DNA of 64,000 nucleotides from Methanobacterium_B sp963825335 (GTDB taxonomy: Archaea > Methanobacteriota > Methanobacteria > Methanobacteriales > Methanobacteriaceae), in the NCBI GenBank assembly GCA_963825335.1, contig CAWGSP010000001.1, positions 1,364,001-1,428,000 of the forward strand, written 5' to 3'. Shown piece after piece: positions 7,745 to 16,846 of this stretch (the stretch's first letter is position 1; each line of letters begins with the position of its first letter). The notes beneath the pieces are model-generated. The model had not been told where the DNA came from and did not search any database. It saw only the letters and a program-made list of their open reading frames with translations. The translations under genes and the position numbers were made by a program.

Positions 7745-9433
7745 TTAGATGTTGGGAAATACTATATTGAAACTCGTACCGTTCTTTTTATCAAGCTTTA
7801 TCTCACCATCTAACTGAACAACAAGGGTGTTGATCAACAACATGCCTAATGAATTCGATTTTTCCAAGACAAATTCTTCGGGAAATCCTGCCCCGTTATC
7901 TGATACAGTTAAAATGAATTTATCATCGACCAGATCAAAATCAATTACAATCACACCCTTCATATCCTCGGGAAATGCATGTTTAAATGAATTTGACAGA
8001 ATCTCATTGATTATGAGTCCACAGGGTATAGCTGAATCTATTTCAAGTGGGATATTTTTAACATGAAATTCTAGATCAATATTTTCTTTGGATCCATATG
8101 ACCTGAAAAGGTCTGAAGCCAAACTCTGTATGTATTCTCCAAAGTTGATGCTTGAAAGATTGGTTGATTGATATAGCCTTTCATGAACATTTGCCATAGA
8201 TTTTACACGGTTCTGACTTTCTTTTAATACTTCCTTTGCAGTATCATCGTCTAGATATCTGGATTGAAGGTTCATTAAACTAATAATAACCTGCATATTG
8301 TTTTTAACTCGATGATGTATCTCTTTTAACAATGTTTCTTTTTCCTTCAACGAAGATTCAATTTCTGATTCAACATTTTTTCTCCGGATAATTTCCTCTT
8401 GAGCTTCTAGATAGAGTTTTTTATTTTCAGTTAGTGATAATACTTGCCGCACAAGGAGCAATGAAATTATAACCCCTACACCCAACTCCAACACAACAAA
8501 TTCTCCGTGCATGTTCTGGGTGTTACTCCATATCAGGAGTAAATACGCCACAATTACTCCTACTGAAGGAAAATAGAAAGCTGCATCTGATCTCAAATAC
8601 CATGGATTGTATTTACTGGATATTAGTGGTTTTTCAAAATTTACAGAATCCGCTTGGAGTATACCTGCTAAAAAAATACTTAAATAACTGATAATCAGTG
8701 AGGTATCAATTATAAGACTCATTTCAGATGATTGAGTAAGTGGAAGATATATTCCTAATACACTGCTAAATATTTGAAATATTAGGCTTGTTGCTAGAAA
8801 AATCAGCGGGGCTTTATGAAATGTTTTGGTTTGGCCGATCATCAAGTCGATTATTAAGAAAAGGAGAGTTATGTACAGCACAATACTCGATAGTTTGATT
8901 GTTGCATTGAATATTTCAGCTGTTCCCCCATATAATGGATTTATAAAGAAGGTCCATGATATTAGGAAGACAGATATGAAAACTATTATCACGTCTATTA
9001 AAAGTTTGGACCACCTATCCTGCACCAACTTGGATCTGGGAAGTAGGAAAATACCCGCAGCAAATAGGAGATAATAAGCTACAAAAGTCATGTTTACCCA
9101 GAAAGTAGGAGTTAATTGATTTAGGCCAACTTCAAATATGCCTGTAATAATGTTTCCTATGGTATTAGACAATTGTGCACAGGCTATCAATGTCCATGCA
9201 ATGTAAACACGCCTGCCATAAATAATTGAAACTTTAGAACCATAAATAAGTCCCACAACAGCTATTAAACTTATTAATGACGATGAATACGTGTCAAAAA
9301 TATTATATAATCTCGAATCATATTTCAAAATTGAGAGTGTTAATACAAATACTATCAATATGATTGCAGCTATCAGCACCGTACTTTTGAATGATACTAA
9401 TCGATATCTTTTCTGGGTTTTATTATCATTCAT
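7745..9433 (-). CDS. Membrane sensor histidine kinase (HisKA_2 type)
   Basis: The 562-residue protein has an N-terminal membrane half with about 9-10 hydrophobic segments (about 15-330), a short coiled coil (about 335-365), then a HisKA_2 dimerisation/phosphoacceptor region (LLKEIHHRVKNNMQVI, with the phosphorylated His in EIHHR) and a HATPase domain ending near 560 (NEILSNSFKHAFP, DNGAGFP, LGMLLI). No extracellular sensory loop is obvious, so the signal may be sensed in the membrane. No response regulator gene is adjacent; one with a methanogen-type output domain lies at 54.5 kb, but pairing is unproven. Such kinases are abundant in Methanobacterium. Confidence 0.9.
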   Translation of the reverse strand: MNDNKTQKRYRLVSFKSTVLIAAIILIVFVLTLSILKYDSRLYNIFDTYSSSLISLIAVVGLIYGSKVSIIYGRRVYIAWTLIACAQLSNTIGNIITGIFEVGLNQLTPTFWVNMTFVAYYLLFAAGIFLLPRSKLVQDRWSKLLIDVIIVFISVFLISWTFFINPLYGGTAEIFNATIKLSSIVLYITLLFLIIDLMIGQTKTFHKAPLIFLATSLIFQIFSSVLGIYLPLTQSSEMSLIIDTSLIISYLSIFLAGILQADSVNFEKPLISSKYNPWYLRSDAAFYFPSVGVIVAYLLLIWSNTQNMHGEFVVLELGVGVIISLLLVRQVLSLTENKKLYLEAQEEIIRRKNVESEIESSLKEKETLLKEIHHRVKNNMQVIISLMNLQSRYLDDDTAKEVLKESQNRVKSMANVHERLYQSTNLSSINFGEYIQSLASDLFRSYGSKENIDLEFHVKNIPLEIDSAIPCGLIINEILSNSFKHAFPEDMKGVIVIDFDLVDDKFILTVSDNGAGFPEEFVLEKSNSLGMLLINTLVVQLDGEIKLDKKNGTSFNIVFPNI

Positions 9434-9611
9434 AGTGACAGTCTCGAATCAATAAGATATAATTATAGAATAGTCTATATTTTTTGAATATAAGATATAC
9501 TGTTATAAAAATTTAACCTAAATAAATGAATTTTTATCAGAATAAGTAAATAATGGAGAGTATCTGTTCTAACATCAATTTTAAAATGAGTAACCATCTT
9601 TTTTATAGATG

Positions 9612-10604
9612 TTAAATGATTGCATTGATCAGTAGGTACAATGATGCGGAAATGGTTATACATGCTGGAATTGTTATGATCCAAGTGGTTGCTATGTGTT
9701 TAATAACATCAATCTTGACAGTGGCAGTACCTCTCGCAATACCAACACCTATAACTGAACCAACAAGTGTTTGAGTAGGAGAAATTGGCATTCCAAAGGA
9801 TGCAAAAAGTAAGGTAATACTTCCGGCTGATATTTGGGCTGAAAAACCACGTGTAGGTACTAGTTCTGTTATTCTTCGTCCTATTGTTTCAGTTATTCTG
9901 TTACCAGCAATTAGAATACCTGCGGCTAATGCCAATGCACACACCAATTTAATTGAGAATCCAGTTGAAGATCCTACTGTTACGTATAATACACCCGTTG
10001 CTGCAGCAATATCAATTGCACCTACACCTAAAGCTGCGAATGATGAACTTCCAATTTGGAGGTATGAGAATACTTTTTCAGTCCTGTCCCTTGCGCCTAT
10101 AGTATCTGTTTCAACCTTGTTCAAAACACGTTTCCTCAATAGATAGTAGACTAAAAAACCCGAAGAAACACCGATCAATGGTGACAGTGCCCAACTTGCC
10201 ATTATATATCCTATTATGGTCCAGTTAAGGTGGTTAAACCCAGCATAAACAATACCGTATCCTAAAACAGAGCTTACAACTGCATCAGAGCCAGATATTG
10301 GAATTCTTTTAATCAGGGTTATGGTTATCCATATCCCTGCAGACAATGTAATTATAAATGCCCCTGTAACTGTCATGAATTCGATTGGAACAATTCCACT
10401 ACCAACTGTCTTGATTACGTTACTACCAAGAAATATGGCCCCTAAAAATTCAAATAAAGCACCTATTAGCAGGGCTTTTCTCATTGTGAGTGCTCCGCTA
10501 CCAACCACAGTTCCCATTGAATTTCCAATATCATTGGCTGCTATGTTGAATGCCATGTACATTGCAGTTATAACGCCAATTATCAATATCCATTCCATAA
10601 ACAT
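9612..10604 (-). CDS. pitA: Inorganic phosphate transporter, PiT/PHO4 family
   Basis: A 330-residue membrane protein with about 10 hydrophobic segments and the two duplicated PiT signatures: FNIAANDIGNSMG near the N-terminus and SPTQTLVGSVIGVG near the C-terminus. The family imports phosphate with H+ or Na+. It is shorter than bacterial PitA, as archaeal members are. Start is ATG at 10604 or an in-frame ATG at 10598; neither has a strong ribosome site. No PhoU-like partner (DUF47) is next to it, which is slightly unusual since the two are often paired. Confidence 0.9.
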   Translation of the reverse strand: MFMEWILIIGVITAMYMAFNIAANDIGNSMGTVVGSGALTMRKALLIGALFEFLGAIFLGSNVIKTVGSGIVPIEFMTVTGAFIITLSAGIWITITLIKRIPISGSDAVVSSVLGYGIVYAGFNHLNWTIIGYIMASWALSPLIGVSSGFLVYYLLRKRVLNKVETDTIGARDRTEKVFSYLQIGSSSFAALGVGAIDIAAATGVLYVTVGSSTGFSIKLVCALALAAGILIAGNRITETIGRRITELVPTRGFSAQISAGSITLLFASFGMPISPTQTLVGSVIGVGIARGTATVKIDVIKHIATTWIITIPACITISASLYLLINAII

Positions 10605-10722
10605 AATTTATTGATTTAGGTATAAAAAACAATCTCCTATTGGATTAATATTTTATCTACCCTATTTCCTTAATTTTTGCATAGATCACAAGGTTCAAAT
10701 ACTAATAACCATAAAGATTAAC

Positions 10723-11034
<312 letters not shown>

Positions 11035-11159
11035 TAAACTCATATCCCAGTATTTAAAAGTAATAAAGATACTTAATCCCAAAGCTTTTAAACCATGGCA
11101 GATAAATGTTTTCAATACCGCATTGTATCATTAATACCAAAACAAATTATATATATTAT

Positions 11160-11244
11160 GTCGGGGTGGCCCAGCCTGGTACGGCGGTGGCCTGCTAAGC
11201 CACTGATCCTTTGGATCACCCGGGTTCAAATCCCGGCCCCGGCG
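11160..11244 (+). tRNA. tRNA-Ser (anticodon GCT)
   Basis: An 85-nt class II tRNA. The acceptor pairs GTCGGGG with CCCCGGC, discriminator G at 11244; the anticodon stem GTGGC/GCCAC encloses CTGCTAA with anticodon GCT. A long variable arm (TGATCCTTTGGATCA) and a T arm with TTCAAAT are present. CCA is not encoded. It lies just downstream of the SRP RNA on the same strand. Confidence 0.96.
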
Positions 11245-11271
11245 CTTTACCATAAACCTTTGGTGATATAA

Positions 11272-12171
11272 ATGGAGGTTAATGAAGTAAATGGGAAACT
11301 TTTCCCAACCAAACCATACGATTTTTCTAAATCTCTTAATTTTACCAACATGTTTACTCCCACAGAAGAGGAACAAACTATTTTTAATTTTAAACTTACC
11401 AAATCAGTATATTTAGAAGAACAAACTATAGCGTTCAGACTAGAAAGTGAAGGTACCGTTGAAAATCCTGTTTTAGTTTACACATTATACTCATACGATA
11501 AAATAGGGCAAAAAATAAAATCTGAACTTTTAGATAGGATAAATTTTTTTCTAAGCTTGGACGACGATCTAAAGCCATTTTATGATCGTTTAAAGCATGA
11601 TAATTCTTTTAAGCCTGTTTTAAATAAACTCTATGGATTGCATCAAGTAAAATTTTTAACACCTTTTGAAGCAGCTGCTTGGGCTGTTTTAGGTCAAAGA
11701 ATCTCGATGAAAGTTGCCCACCAAATGAAAGAGAGACTTACACGGGCTGTTGGGGATAATATTACAGTGGACGGTGTGGATTACTGGACATTTCCTTCAC
11801 CTGATCAGATAATCGAACTTGGTTATGACAAATTGTTTTCAATACTGAGAAATAAGAGAAAATCAGAATATCTGATGACTGTATCTGAATCATTTAGAGA
11901 CGTTGATGAAGATTTCTTAAGAAATGGTCCTGTAAGTGATGTTAAAGAGTGGCTTCTTAACATTCGAGGTATTGGTGAATGGTCTGCACATTTAGAACTC
12001 ATTAGGGGTCTTGGAAGGATGGATGAATTGTCGTCTAACGATCGAATGTTGATGAACTGTGCAAGGAAATATTACGGTTCAGAAACCACTGAACAGGAAT
12101 TAAAATTAATTGCAGAAAAATATGAAAGTTTTAAGGGTTACTGGGCTTATTATTTAAGGACAGTTTGCTGA
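11272..12171 (+). CDS. AlkA-like DNA-3-methyladenine glycosylase (HhH-GPD)
   Basis: A 299-residue base-excision repair protein. The helix-hairpin-helix plus Gly/Pro-Asp region is visible around 228-262: LLNIRGIGEWSAHLEL, then LSSNDRMLM with the presumed catalytic Asp. An upstream region VKFLTPFEAAAWAVLGQRIS is the usual first helices of the HhH-GPD fold. The enzyme would remove alkylated purines from DNA; exact base preference cannot be told. ATG at 11272 has GGTGAT 8 nt upstream. Begins 27 bp after the tRNA-Ser gene. Confidence 0.88.
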   Translation: MEVNEVNGKLFPTKPYDFSKSLNFTNMFTPTEEEQTIFNFKLTKSVYLEEQTIAFRLESEGTVENPVLVYTLYSYDKIGQKIKSELLDRINFFLSLDDDLKPFYDRLKHDNSFKPVLNKLYGLHQVKFLTPFEAAAWAVLGQRISMKVAHQMKERLTRAVGDNITVDGVDYWTFPSPDQIIELGYDKLFSILRNKRKSEYLMTVSESFRDVDEDFLRNGPVSDVKEWLLNIRGIGEWSAHLELIRGLGRMDELSSNDRMLMNCARKYYGSETTEQELKLIAEKYESFKGYWAYYLRTVC

Positions 12172-12230
12172 AATGAACTGCATAAAAAATTAAATAAATT
12201 TTTTTTATAGATAAAATATATATCGAATAT

Positions 12231-13403
12231 TCAATTCAATTTTTCAATGGCTTTTCCTAACCTCTTAATTCCTTCTTGTATCTGTTCATGATCTGAATTT
12301 GAAAAATTGAGTCTTAAAGTATTCATTTCAGGGTTATCGATGTAAAATGCTTCGCCAGGTACAAATGCCACATTTTCTTTTATTGCAACTTCGAATAGGT
12401 CTAGAGAAGACATTCCTTCGGGTAGTGTGACCCATAAAAACATTCCACCCTCTGGTTTGGTGTATTCTACATCTGAAGGGAAGTATTTCTGGATCATGGC
12501 CACCATCACATCACGTTGGTTCTTATACATACGTCTTATGTTATTGAGATGTTTTTCAACATCGTTGTTATTGAGATAATGATAAACAATCATCTGTGTT
12601 AAAATATTTGAATGCAGGTCTGATGCTTGTTTTGCAGTTACAAGATGTTTCATAACATCTTCATCTGCTACCATCCACCCCATCCTTAAACCAGGTGCAA
12701 CTATTTTAGAGAAGGATCCAAGTAGGACTGAATTGTCGAGATAACATTTAACAGGAGGTTGATTCTTGCCCATGAATCTTATATCGCCGTATGGATTATC
12801 TTCAATAAAAACTGTATCAGAACTATCGAGTATTCTTGCAACTTCATGTCTTTTTTCATTTGAATACGTTGTTCCCGTTGGATTTTGGAAGTTGGGGACT
12901 GAGTAGAAAAATTTTGGATTTGAAGCTCCAACCACCTCTTCCAGTAAACCCAAATCTACCCCATCTTTTAAGAGAGGTACAGAAACGAAATTTGGTTCGT
13001 ATAATCCAAAGGCCTGTATTGCAGCCAAATATGTTGGTCTTTCTACCAGTACAATATCGTTGGCATTTAAGAAAACCTTGCCAACCAGATCAAGACCTTG
13101 TTGGGAACCGTTGGTTATTAAAATGTTATCTGGATCGACCTTCAAACCATCGGATAAATATTTGTCTGCGATATAATTTCTCAATGGTTTATATCCTTCG
13201 GTGGTGCTGTATTGAAGTGCTTCATCACCACAATTGAGCAAAACATTGGTTGCAGCTTCTGTAATTTCTTTTTTTGGGAATGATAATGGATTTGGAAGCC
13301 CACCTGCGAATGATATTACATCTGGATTATTAGTAACCTCGAGTATTTCCCTAACAAATGACCTTGGAACTTTGGCCATCCTGGTTGCGAATGAGTCTTT
13401 CAT
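12231..13403 (-). CDS. PLP-dependent class I/II aminotransferase (LysN/MocR-like)
   Basis: A 390-residue fold-type I aminotransferase. The PLP lysine lies in LLGSFSKIVAPGLRMGW; the cofactor Asp/Tyr region is FIEDNPYGDI; TNGSQQGLDLVG is the phosphate-binding helix. The family includes 2-aminoadipate and aromatic/branched-chain aminotransferases, so the substrate is open. The frame stays open to 13547, but ATG at 13403 (MKDSFATRMAKVP) is the start: it has GGAG 6 nt upstream, and the extra residues would overlap the next gene upstream. Likely co-transcribed with the QueG-like gene and the second aminotransferase. Confidence 0.9.
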   Translation of the reverse strand: MKDSFATRMAKVPRSFVREILEVTNNPDVISFAGGLPNPLSFPKKEITEAATNVLLNCGDEALQYSTTEGYKPLRNYIADKYLSDGLKVDPDNILITNGSQQGLDLVGKVFLNANDIVLVERPTYLAAIQAFGLYEPNFVSVPLLKDGVDLGLLEEVVGASNPKFFYSVPNFQNPTGTTYSNEKRHEVARILDSSDTVFIEDNPYGDIRFMGKNQPPVKCYLDNSVLLGSFSKIVAPGLRMGWMVADEDVMKHLVTAKQASDLHSNILTQMIVYHYLNNNDVEKHLNNIRRMYKNQRDVMVAMIQKYFPSDVEYTKPEGGMFLWVTLPEGMSSLDLFEVAIKENVAFVPGEAFYIDNPEMNTLRLNFSNSDHEQIQEGIKRLGKAIEKLN

Positions 13404-13446
13404 TGTTTCTCCATAAAAATTTAGATTTTTTTTCGATAATTTGCCC

Positions 13447-14259
13447 CTAAAATTTCTGCACGTGTTTCCATCCCTTTTTGTAAGGATTACCATCATTGGA
13501 ATAGATGGACATATCTTCTCTTTGGAAGGTTTTCCTGTCTTTGCCAACTGGACAGACTTTTATACAAATTCCACATGGTGATCTGAACTCTTTTCTGAGG
13601 TTTTTGCTCCTTGAAGCACAGCTTATCTTGTCTATTGGCTGTATATTGGTCCCGTTTTCAACTAATATTGCATTAACAGGGCAGTGTTCTACGCATCTGT
13701 GGCAGTGTGTGCAGAGATTTGTCCCGATGATCGGGCTGCCTTCTATTTTGGCGGTTGTAAATATGGAGTTAAATCTAACTCTTGGACCATATTCTTCCGT
13801 TAGAACAACATTATTTTCTCCAAATGAGCCCATACCAGCCAGGTAAGCCGCATGTTTGTGAGAGAAGAATGCCGATGGATTTTTAAGAAGTACTTCAATA
13901 TCTCCATATCCATCTCGGGGTAAGCTGATAGAAGGATAACCCTTCTCTGTTAGATAATTTGAAACTTCATATGCTTTCGTGTCAAGTAGAATATTCACTG
14001 TTTTGTAAAGTTCATGATAATAGATGGACGGTGCTGTTTCAACTATGGGAAGCTGAACAGGAAGACCTATAACAATAACAGTTTTTGCTTCTGGATATAT
14101 TGACTGTGGCCAGAATTCCTCAGGTATCCACTCAGAAAATTCATTGGGAAGTTCATCTGGTGGTTTGGCCCATCGTTCAACGGGTGCAAATCCAACCATA
14201 GGTATCCCTAACTCTTTACATTTTTTAATCAATGTTTCTTTTATCGATCCAGATTTCAT
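13447..14259 (-). CDS. QueG-like 4Fe-4S protein
   Basis: A 270-residue protein related in layout to epoxyqueuosine reductase. The C-terminal third carries two Fe-S motifs: CTHCHRCVEHCP and CGICIKVCPVG, with a further Cys at SCASRS. Upstream is the cobamide-binding-type domain typical of QueG-like proteins (TVIVIGLPVQLP). Archaea do not make queuosine, so in methanogens such proteins must do something else, perhaps a cobamide-dependent reduction. Placed between two aminotransferase genes on the same strand. Confidence 0.82.
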   Translation of the reverse strand: MKSGSIKETLIKKCKELGIPMVGFAPVERWAKPPDELPNEFSEWIPEEFWPQSIYPEAKTVIVIGLPVQLPIVETAPSIYYHELYKTVNILLDTKAYEVSNYLTEKGYPSISLPRDGYGDIEVLLKNPSAFFSHKHAAYLAGMGSFGENNVVLTEEYGPRVRFNSIFTTAKIEGSPIIGTNLCTHCHRCVEHCPVNAILVENGTNIQPIDKISCASRSKNLRKEFRSPCGICIKVCPVGKDRKTFQREDMSIYSNDGNPYKKGWKHVQKF

Positions 14260-14283
14260 AAAAACCCTTCAACATTAATATTA

Positions 14284-15399
14284 TCAAACATTATCTATAG
14301 ATTCTAACCTGTCCATAGCTTCTTCTAGGTCGCTGTAGGATGTTGCATATGATAGACGAACATGATCTTTTCCACAGTTTCCAAAGGCCTTGCCTTGAAC
14401 CATCACAACACCCCTTTTAAGGCCTTCAGACACAAATTCTTCCGGATTATCAATGCGTGGAAATACGTAAAATGCTCCCAGAGGTTTTGGGCACTCAATC
14501 CCCATTTCATTAAACCTCTTTAAAACAAGATCACGCCTTCTTCTAAATTCCTCTACCATGATATTAACACTGTCCTGCGGACCGTTCATTGCAGCTAAAG
14601 CCGCTTTTTGTACCATTGAACTGGCACATGCGGTTGTATATTGGTGTATCTTCAGGAGTTCTTCTGTAATTTCCAGTCTGGCATTTACATAACCAATCCT
14701 AAACCCAGTCATTGCATATGCTTTTGAAAACCCATTGATTGTGATGGCGTTTTCACAGTACTTGGCTGGGCTGTGATGTTTGGTTTCGAAGATTATTTTC
14801 TCATAAACTTCATCTGATATCAAATAAATATCGTGATCATCTGCAATTTCTCCTATTCCCTTTATATCTTCCTTTTTCATAACACTGCCCGTTGGATTGG
14901 ATGGTGAATTTATTATGATTGCTTTAGTCTTACTCGTGATCGATTCATGAACATCATCACAAGTCAACCTGAGTTCATTATCCAATTTGAGTTGAATACC
15001 ACGAGGTATGCCTCCTGCGAGAGTTACACAGGCCGGGTAAGATAAGAAACCAGGGTCTGGTACTAAAACTTCGTCTCCAGGGTTAACAAGAGCTTGCATG
15101 CACATGTATATGGCTTCGCTTGCACCAACAGTCACAAGAATAGATTCTGGATTGGATTGTATCCCATTATTTGTATTTAATTTATGGGATATTGCTTCTC
15201 TCAACTCTAGAATGCCCATGTTTGAAGTGTAATGGGTGAAACCATCAGTCATGGCGGTTGAAGCAGCTTCTATTATATGTTCCGGTGTTTGGAAGTCGGG
15301 TTCTCCCAGACCAAGGTTTATTGAATTTTCACCGGCCATTTCGAACATCTTTCTTATCTCTGAAAGATTTATTGATTTAACTCGTTTTGAAGGTTCCAT
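14284..15399 (-). CDS. Class I aminotransferase, aspartate aminotransferase-like
   Basis: A 371-residue fold-type I enzyme with all landmarks: NLGLGEPDFQTPEHI at the N-terminus, TVGASEAIY phosphate loop, INSPSNPTGSV, YLISDEVYEKI, and the PLP lysine in GFSKAYAMTGFRIGY. The C-terminal VRLSYATS carries the substrate-carboxylate arginine. It transfers amino groups, probably from aspartate or an aromatic amino acid. GTG at 15411 is open, but ATG at 15399 fits better (AGTGGT about 7 nt before). Divergent from the amino-acid permease with only 46 bp between, so the promoters are close together. Confidence 0.92.
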   Translation of the reverse strand: MEPSKRVKSINLSEIRKMFEMAGENSINLGLGEPDFQTPEHIIEAASTAMTDGFTHYTSNMGILELREAISHKLNTNNGIQSNPESILVTVGASEAIYMCMQALVNPGDEVLVPDPGFLSYPACVTLAGGIPRGIQLKLDNELRLTCDDVHESITSKTKAIIINSPSNPTGSVMKKEDIKGIGEIADDHDIYLISDEVYEKIIFETKHHSPAKYCENAITINGFSKAYAMTGFRIGYVNARLEITEELLKIHQYTTACASSMVQKAALAAMNGPQDSVNIMVEEFRRRRDLVLKRFNEMGIECPKPLGAFYVFPRIDNPEEFVSEGLKRGVVMVQGKAFGNCGKDHVRLSYATSYSDLEEAMDRLESIDNV

Positions 15400-15445
15400 A
15401 AAAATTACCACTATCTATTTTTATTTGTTGTTATATATTTTAACT

Positions 15446-16846
15446 ATGTCAGGTTTAAATAGGTCGCTGGGACTTTTTGATGTTGTAAGTCTTGTTGTTG
15501 GTACAATTGTTGGTGCTGATATATACATTGCAGCTTCTTTTGGAGCAGGCCTTTTAGGTCCAGCATCGATAATTGCATGGATCCTAGCAGGTATAATGGC
15601 TATATTAATAGCACTATGTTTTGCAGAATGTTCATCATTGGTTCCTGATATCGGCGGACCATTTGCGTACGCTAAGGAAGCATTTGGTAGTTTTACAGGA
15701 TTTTTGGTGGGTTGGGCTCTTTTACTTGCAGAATGGAGTTCTATTGCAGTATTTCCCCTGGCATTTGTTGCTTATCTGAAATTTTTTGTTTATCTATCCC
15801 CTTTATCCCAGATAATAGTCAAAATTTTATTTGTATTGTTCCTGACATTCATCAACTTTTTCGGAGTACGGCAGGCGGGTCGAGCCAATGAAATTTTAAC
15901 AATTCTAAAGATTGCACCGATACTGATCTTAACATTTGCAGGAATAGCATATTTCCTATTAAAACCATCACTCTTAATAACTCATTTCACACCCCTAGCC
16001 CCACTTGGGTTTGGTGGGTTGGGAAGTGCTTTGGTACTGATTTTCTGGGCTTATGTAGGATTTGAATTGGTAACAGTACCTTCAGATGAGATAATAGATT
16101 CTAAAAGAACAATTCCATTGGCAATTATAGCAGGAATGGGAGTAATAACAATTTTTTATGTTGTAACGAATTTTGTAATTGTGGGATTGGTTCCATGGAT
16201 GGAACTTTCAACATCAACAGCACCCCTTGCTTTGGCAGGCTCTGTATTTTTGGGGGCAATCGGTGCAGGATTTTTAACAATTGGAGCTCTTTTATCCATT
16301 TCAGGATCTGATGAGGCAGGTATTTTATCTTCGGCAAGAATACCATTTGCAATGGCGGCAAATGGTATGCTTCCCCGGGCATTTGCCAAAATCCACCCAA
16401 AATATGAAACCCCGTACGTGGCATTGTTCATTCAAGGGTTGGTGACCATCATAGCAGCTGTATTGGGCACCATAAGTGAATTAATTATTTTCTCAGTATT
16501 CACTCTGCTTTTCTGTTATCTTATAACATGTGTCGCGGTTTTCCCCCTCAAGAAAAAGTTGACTGGTGGGATAAAGCTCCCGAGGATAGTTCCAGTATTG
16601 GGTATTGTATTGAGCATTTATATGATGTCCCAATGTGCTCCAAACCAAATTATCATTGGAATCATTTTGATATTAGCCGGAATTCCAATATACATAATAT
16701 TCGCACCAAGAACAGAAATTAAAACAGCAAAACGTGACATTAAATCTGGTCAAGATTTTTTCAACCAAACAGTACAGCGTGATGAGATCTATCTTGCTAA
16801 ATTCCTTAAACAGGTACGAGCACTGGTAAACAAAATATTAGGATGA
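15446..16846 (+). CDS. APC family amino acid permease
   Basis: A 466-residue polytopic membrane protein with about 12 segments. The first helix has the family signature SLVVGTIVGADIYIA and helix 6 region FWAYVGFELVTVPSDEI is well preserved. The family imports amino acids by H+ or Na+ symport, or exchange. The frame is open further upstream inside the aminotransferase gene on the opposite strand, but ATG at 15446 (MSGLNRSLGLFDVV) starts exactly where the family does. No ribosome site is visible, so the mRNA may be leaderless or nearly so. Its end overlaps the convergent radical SAM gene by 9 bp. Confidence 0.9.
   Translation: MSGLNRSLGLFDVVSLVVGTIVGADIYIAASFGAGLLGPASIIAWILAGIMAILIALCFAECSSLVPDIGGPFAYAKEAFGSFTGFLVGWALLLAEWSSIAVFPLAFVAYLKFFVYLSPLSQIIVKILFVLFLTFINFFGVRQAGRANEILTILKIAPILILTFAGIAYFLLKPSLLITHFTPLAPLGFGGLGSALVLIFWAYVGFELVTVPSDEIIDSKRTIPLAIIAGMGVITIFYVVTNFVIVGLVPWMELSTSTAPLALAGSVFLGAIGAGFLTIGALLSISGSDEAGILSSARIPFAMAANGMLPRAFAKIHPKYETPYVALFIQGLVTIIAAVLGTISELIIFSVFTLLFCYLITCVAVFPLKKKLTGGIKLPRIVPVLGIVLSIYMMSQCAPNQIIIGIILILAGIPIYIIFAPRTEIKTAKRDIKSGQDFFNQTVQRDEIYLAKFLKQVRALVNKILG

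Noticed and set aside
13404..13547. N-terminal extension of the aminotransferase at 12231
   Set aside because: The 48 extra residues are out-of-frame reading of the end of the QueG-like gene; a good ribosome site precedes the inner ATG.
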